This document shows positions 5,115-7,523 of a DNA stretch of 7,523 bases, one piece after another; the first letter of the stretch is position 1, and each line of letters begins with the position of its first letter. The position numbers were made by a program, and so were the translations under genes. This DNA is from Gammaproteobacteria bacterium (GTDB lineage: Bacteria; Pseudomonadota; Gammaproteobacteria; GRL18): assembly GCA_027076245.1 (NCBI GenBank), contig JALTKC010000064.1, positions 1-7,523 of the forward strand, in the 5' to 3' direction. The notes below the pieces were generated by a model. It saw nothing but the letters and a program-made list of their open reading frames with translations. It was not told where the DNA came from and did no database searches.

Positions 5115-7523
5115 TTATTCCGTAAGGGTTTTATAGGTTTCTATGGCGTATTCTACAAATGCAGAATTTTTGTCTATCATGTCCTGCAATTCTTTTCGGG
5201 CATGTTCTACTGAGCCTTCATAACGGGCGGCCTGTTTCATTTTATCAGGGTGACTGTCGGCCCATTGCAGGGAGTTATGGTATATTGCCCGAACTGGCTC
5301 TATGGTATTGTTCATATCATACTGCCAGGGGTGGGTAAAATATATATCCACTCGGTCCAGCAGGGTTTGGGTGTATTGTTCCGGTTCCTGCCAGGCCCGT
5401 CTCATAAGCGACCCCAGGTCCCTTATCATAATTTTGGCATTTTCAGCCGCCAGAATATGCAGGGGGTTGTCGTCATGGTCCTTGGCTATCTGGGAATGGG
5501 TGGGGTTGGTGCCGTTGCGGTTTTCCTGATAAAACGGAATTTCAGCCAGTGTCTGGCGTGCCATAAAGGCTATCAGGTTGTGTACATAGGTGCGTACCAG
5601 ATGTTTGATAATCAGACAGACACCATAACCGAGATAATCAATATCCTTTATTTTTGCATAATAGAATTCATAATCACGCAGTTCCTTGTCAATTTGTCTG
5701 GCCAGATTCAGGTCGTAGTCTTCAAGGATAATCAGGGCAATTTTCATGGCGGCGCTGCGTTTATACTCCCCGTCACAGTTAATTTCCGCATCCATGTGCT
5801 TTTCCAGAATGGACAGAAAACTGAGCATGGTATCAAGGCTGCCAAAGGTTCCGGTGACCAGCGGTGGAACGGCTTTGCCCTGAATGGTAACGGCCTGAGT
5901 CCATAAGCGGGGGCTGGGCCATCTGACCGGATACTGGCGGGCAATACGATGCAGCATCAGTTCGCAATAGTTGCTGTGGGAGAACATATCTTCCATCACA
6001 TGCAGAGCCTGACCAAAATGGATGCGTCCCACAGGGGTGTTACCACTGGTTACAGCCATAGTCAGTTGATGTCTGGCATAGTCAATGGACTTGAAAAAAT
6101 AGTTTTTAAACCAGCGTTGCGGATGAATGGCACCTTCTTTCCAGAGTTCCGGGGCTGCCTTGCCGTCATCCGTGGCATTATAAGCCGCCCTGAAATCCGG
6201 ATCGGCTGTTGAGCCTGATATTCCCCTGGGGTTGTCTAAATGTTCTGAGGGTAAATAGACGCCGAGATTATCTTCATTGATATCAAAAACAGCGAGACCC
6301 TGCATATCACCTTTGGTTTTATAGTGTTGATAAAGTTCTTCAAATTCCACCTGTGCCAGAATATTAATAATTTTGGTCAGGGATTTTCGGGAAATGTGTT
6401 TCTGTATTCTGGCGGCATTTTTACGGTTATGCTCACTGACTTCAAGGTCGGAATGCAGTTCCACCTTATCCAGCAGGCGATCCAGATTCATTTCCAGTAT
6501 TTTAGGGTCAATGACCTGAGAATAATCCCTCAGCCAGTTGCCGAAATAAATTTCAAGGCGGTCTTCTGGAGTGTATTTTAATTTTCCGAGTTCATCTTCA
6601 AGTGACTGATGCCCGAAACTATTAGGGTTGCCATCTTCTCCACGTCCGGCAGAGAAATGTTCATAACGGCCATTACCGGTTTTACCGTCATGGGAGACCA
6701 GTACGGTCTGTGCTTTGTCACCGATAAGACGCTGATACATATCGGTGTTGTCAATGGTCACCGTGCGACTGCCTTTTGAACCGCTGTATTGGGCAATGGG
6801 GATATTCTGTTTTTGGTCAAACTGATAATCCGGCAGGGCAAAGGCAAATTTGGCGCCTTCATCAAAGGGGGCGTCGCCGCCGGTGTCTGAATACTGAGTG
6901 CGCAGCAGGTTATCAATATGATGCCCGTATTCTTCCAGCAGGATATGCATGAGCTGACCTGTGCTGTAGGTCGGGTCATTCAGCGCCGCGTATATCTGGG
7001 TTGTGCCGATGTATATTATCTGCTCCTGATTGTCATAAAAGGCGCCATCGCCTTTAAGTACTTTTATGGGCGGATTGGTCACAGCGTTGGCCTGCAAATC
7101 GTCATACAGTCTGGCATAAGCCTCTACGGGAATGTCATAGCCAAAAATGCCGGCACTGTATAAGATAAATACGGCTTTATCCATTTTTGTGGCCAGACCG
7201 TTTAACTGCTCCCAGGCAAAGGTGCTTTTAAGCTGTTCTTTTTCCTCTACGGGGCGTGTGCTGGATAGTTTGGATAAGCGGGCAAAATCAAATTCAGACA
7301 GTTTATAAGCCTGCTGCGGCGCTATGGGTTTAAAGCTCTGCCCCGGTTTGTTTTTATCGGCTTCCACAGCCTGGGTGGGGGTGATGGGTGAAGGCTCTGA
7401 AGCCGAAGAGGCGCTGCCGCCGCCGTTGAGGTTGACCGTGATGCCGTTAATGACCACACCGGAGGCATCAATTTTGATAAAACCGCCGGAGGATTTAAAG
7501 GTAATTTCACTGCCGGCATCTAA
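5115..7523 (-). CDS. VgrG C-terminus fused to zincin-like and Het-C domains: T6SS specialised VgrG effector (5'-truncated)
   Basis: The frame is open through the right edge, giving 802 in-window residues; the GTG at 7457 is internal. Residues 1-40 (numbered from 7523), with GSEITFKSSGGFIKIDASG and then GITVNLNGGGSAS, are the end of a VgrG beta-helix, the T6SS spike that punctures target cells. A Ser/Pro/Thr linker (about 37-60) leads into cargo. About 85-250 holds LLEEYGHHID (195-204) and DEGA (221-224), a pattern I know from zincin-like segments of large cyanobacterial calcium-binding proteins; the first HExxH histidine is Glu. The Het-C region follows: YFGNWLRDYSQ (326-336), AIHPQRWFKNYF (from 465), FGQALHVMEDMFSHSN (503-518) with H508-x3-D512-x3-H516 as in zinc phospholipase C/S1 nuclease folds, HSQIAKDH (676-683) and YFTHP (728-732). 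Het-C is known from fungal heterokaryon incompatibility. The substrate is unknown; phospholipid is the best guess. The gene heads an operon with the immunity candidate and csrA-like gene. Confidence 0.85.
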   Translation of the reverse strand, partial: LDAGSEITFKSSGGFIKIDASGVVINGITVNLNGGGSASSASEPSPITPTQAVEADKNKPGQSFKPIAPQQAYKLSEFDFARLSKLSSTRPVEEKEQLKSTFAWEQLNGLATKMDKAVFILYSAGIFGYDIPVEAYARLYDDLQANAVTNPPIKVLKGDGAFYDNQEQIIYIGTTQIYAALNDPTYSTGQLMHILLEEYGHHIDNLLRTQYSDTGGDAPFDEGAKFAFALPDYQFDQKQNIPIAQYSGSKGSRTVTIDNTDMYQRLIGDKAQTVLVSHDGKTGNGRYEHFSAGRGEDGNPNSFGHQSLEDELGKLKYTPEDRLEIYFGNWLRDYSQVIDPKILEMNLDRLLDKVELHSDLEVSEHNRKNAARIQKHISRKSLTKIINILAQVEFEELYQHYKTKGDMQGLAVFDINEDNLGVYLPSEHLDNPRGISGSTADPDFRAAYNATDDGKAAPELWKEGAIHPQRWFKNYFFKSIDYARHQLTMAVTSGNTPVGRIHFGQALHVMEDMFSHSNYCELMLHRIARQYPVRWPSPRLWTQAVTIQGKAVPPLVTGTFGSLDTMLSFLSILEKHMDAEINCDGEYKRSAAMKIALIILEDYDLNLARQIDKELRDYEFYYAKIKDIDYLGYGVCLIIKHLVRTYVHNLIAFMARQTLAEIPFYQENRNGTNPTHSQIAKDHDDNPLHILAAENAKIMIRDLGSLMRRAWQEPEQYTQTLLDRVDIYFTHPWQYDMNNTIEPVRAIYHNSLQWADSHPDKMKQAARYEGSVEHARKELQDMIDKNSAFVEYAIETYKTLTE
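7404..7523 (-). other. VgrG beta-helix tail within the effector CDS
   Basis: In-frame codons before the GTG at 7457 encode LDAGSEITFKSSGGFIKIDASG, and codons after it continue with VVINGITVNLNGGGSASS. The alternating short strands 'Gs.I.f.s.GgfIkId.sGv.i.G..V..N.GG' are the typical closing turns of Gp5/VgrG needles, ending in a glycine/serine-rich linker. The homology does not respect the GTG, which argues against a separate 780-aa gene starting there. Confidence 0.85.

Noticed and set aside
5250..5906. 218-codon plus-strand open frame opposite the Het-C region
   Set aside because: It lies wholly antisense to a frame with multiple recognisable domain motifs, has no family signature, and is explained by the codon bias of the real gene.
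7455..7457. GTG as the start of a separate 780-aa effector gene
   Set aside because: The frame is open to the window edge and VgrG-type beta-helix sequence spans the GTG.

Overview
The window looks like part of a Gammaproteobacteria chromosome. The base composition is moderate, the NAD+-dependent DNA ligase is of the proteobacterial type, a CsrA-family protein is present, and a type VI secretion system (T6SS) spike/effector gene is present. I cannot name the genus. No tRNA, rRNA, CRISPR array, insertion sequence or attachment site is visible. Both ends cut through genes.

Left half, plus strand (1-4113): three genes form a probable operon. They are the 3' ~90% of ligA; a periplasmic protein of unknown function whose start codon overlaps the ligA stop (ATGA); and, 22 bp further on, a membrane-anchored TAXI-family (TRAP-type) solute-binding protein with no TRAP permease beside it. 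This is ordinary backbone, although the last two genes are poorly understood.

Middle (4114-4241): a 128-bp AT-rich gap between convergent operons. It holds only a weak hairpin that runs into the 3' end of the csrA-like gene, and a second, weaker terminator-like element. It is the longest non-coding stretch, and no interval of 300 bp lacks a gene.

Right half, minus strand (7523 down to 4242): a tightly packed T6SS effector cassette. Its first gene runs off the right edge. The first ~40 in-window codons are the end of a VgrG beta-helix, so this is probably a specialised ('evolved') VgrG. Its C-terminal cargo carries a degenerate zincin-like segment (LLEEYGHHID ... DEGA) followed by a Het-C domain (GNWLRDYSQ; an H-x3-D-x3-H zinc-ligand pattern; HSQIAKDH). 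Six bases downstream is a secreted 219-aa protein that fits a periplasmic immunity protein. 36 bp after that is a 56-aa CsrA/RsmA paralogue, whose ribosome-binding site carries an exact core CsrA target (ACAGGGA).

Working model (inference): the VgrG spike delivers a metal-dependent Het-C toxin, probably acting on envelope lipids in the periplasm. The 219-aa protein protects the producer or its kin. The CsrA-like protein gives the cassette its own post-transcriptional control and may repress its own translation. The combination of VgrG, Het-C, immunity protein and a private CsrA is the most interesting part of the window.
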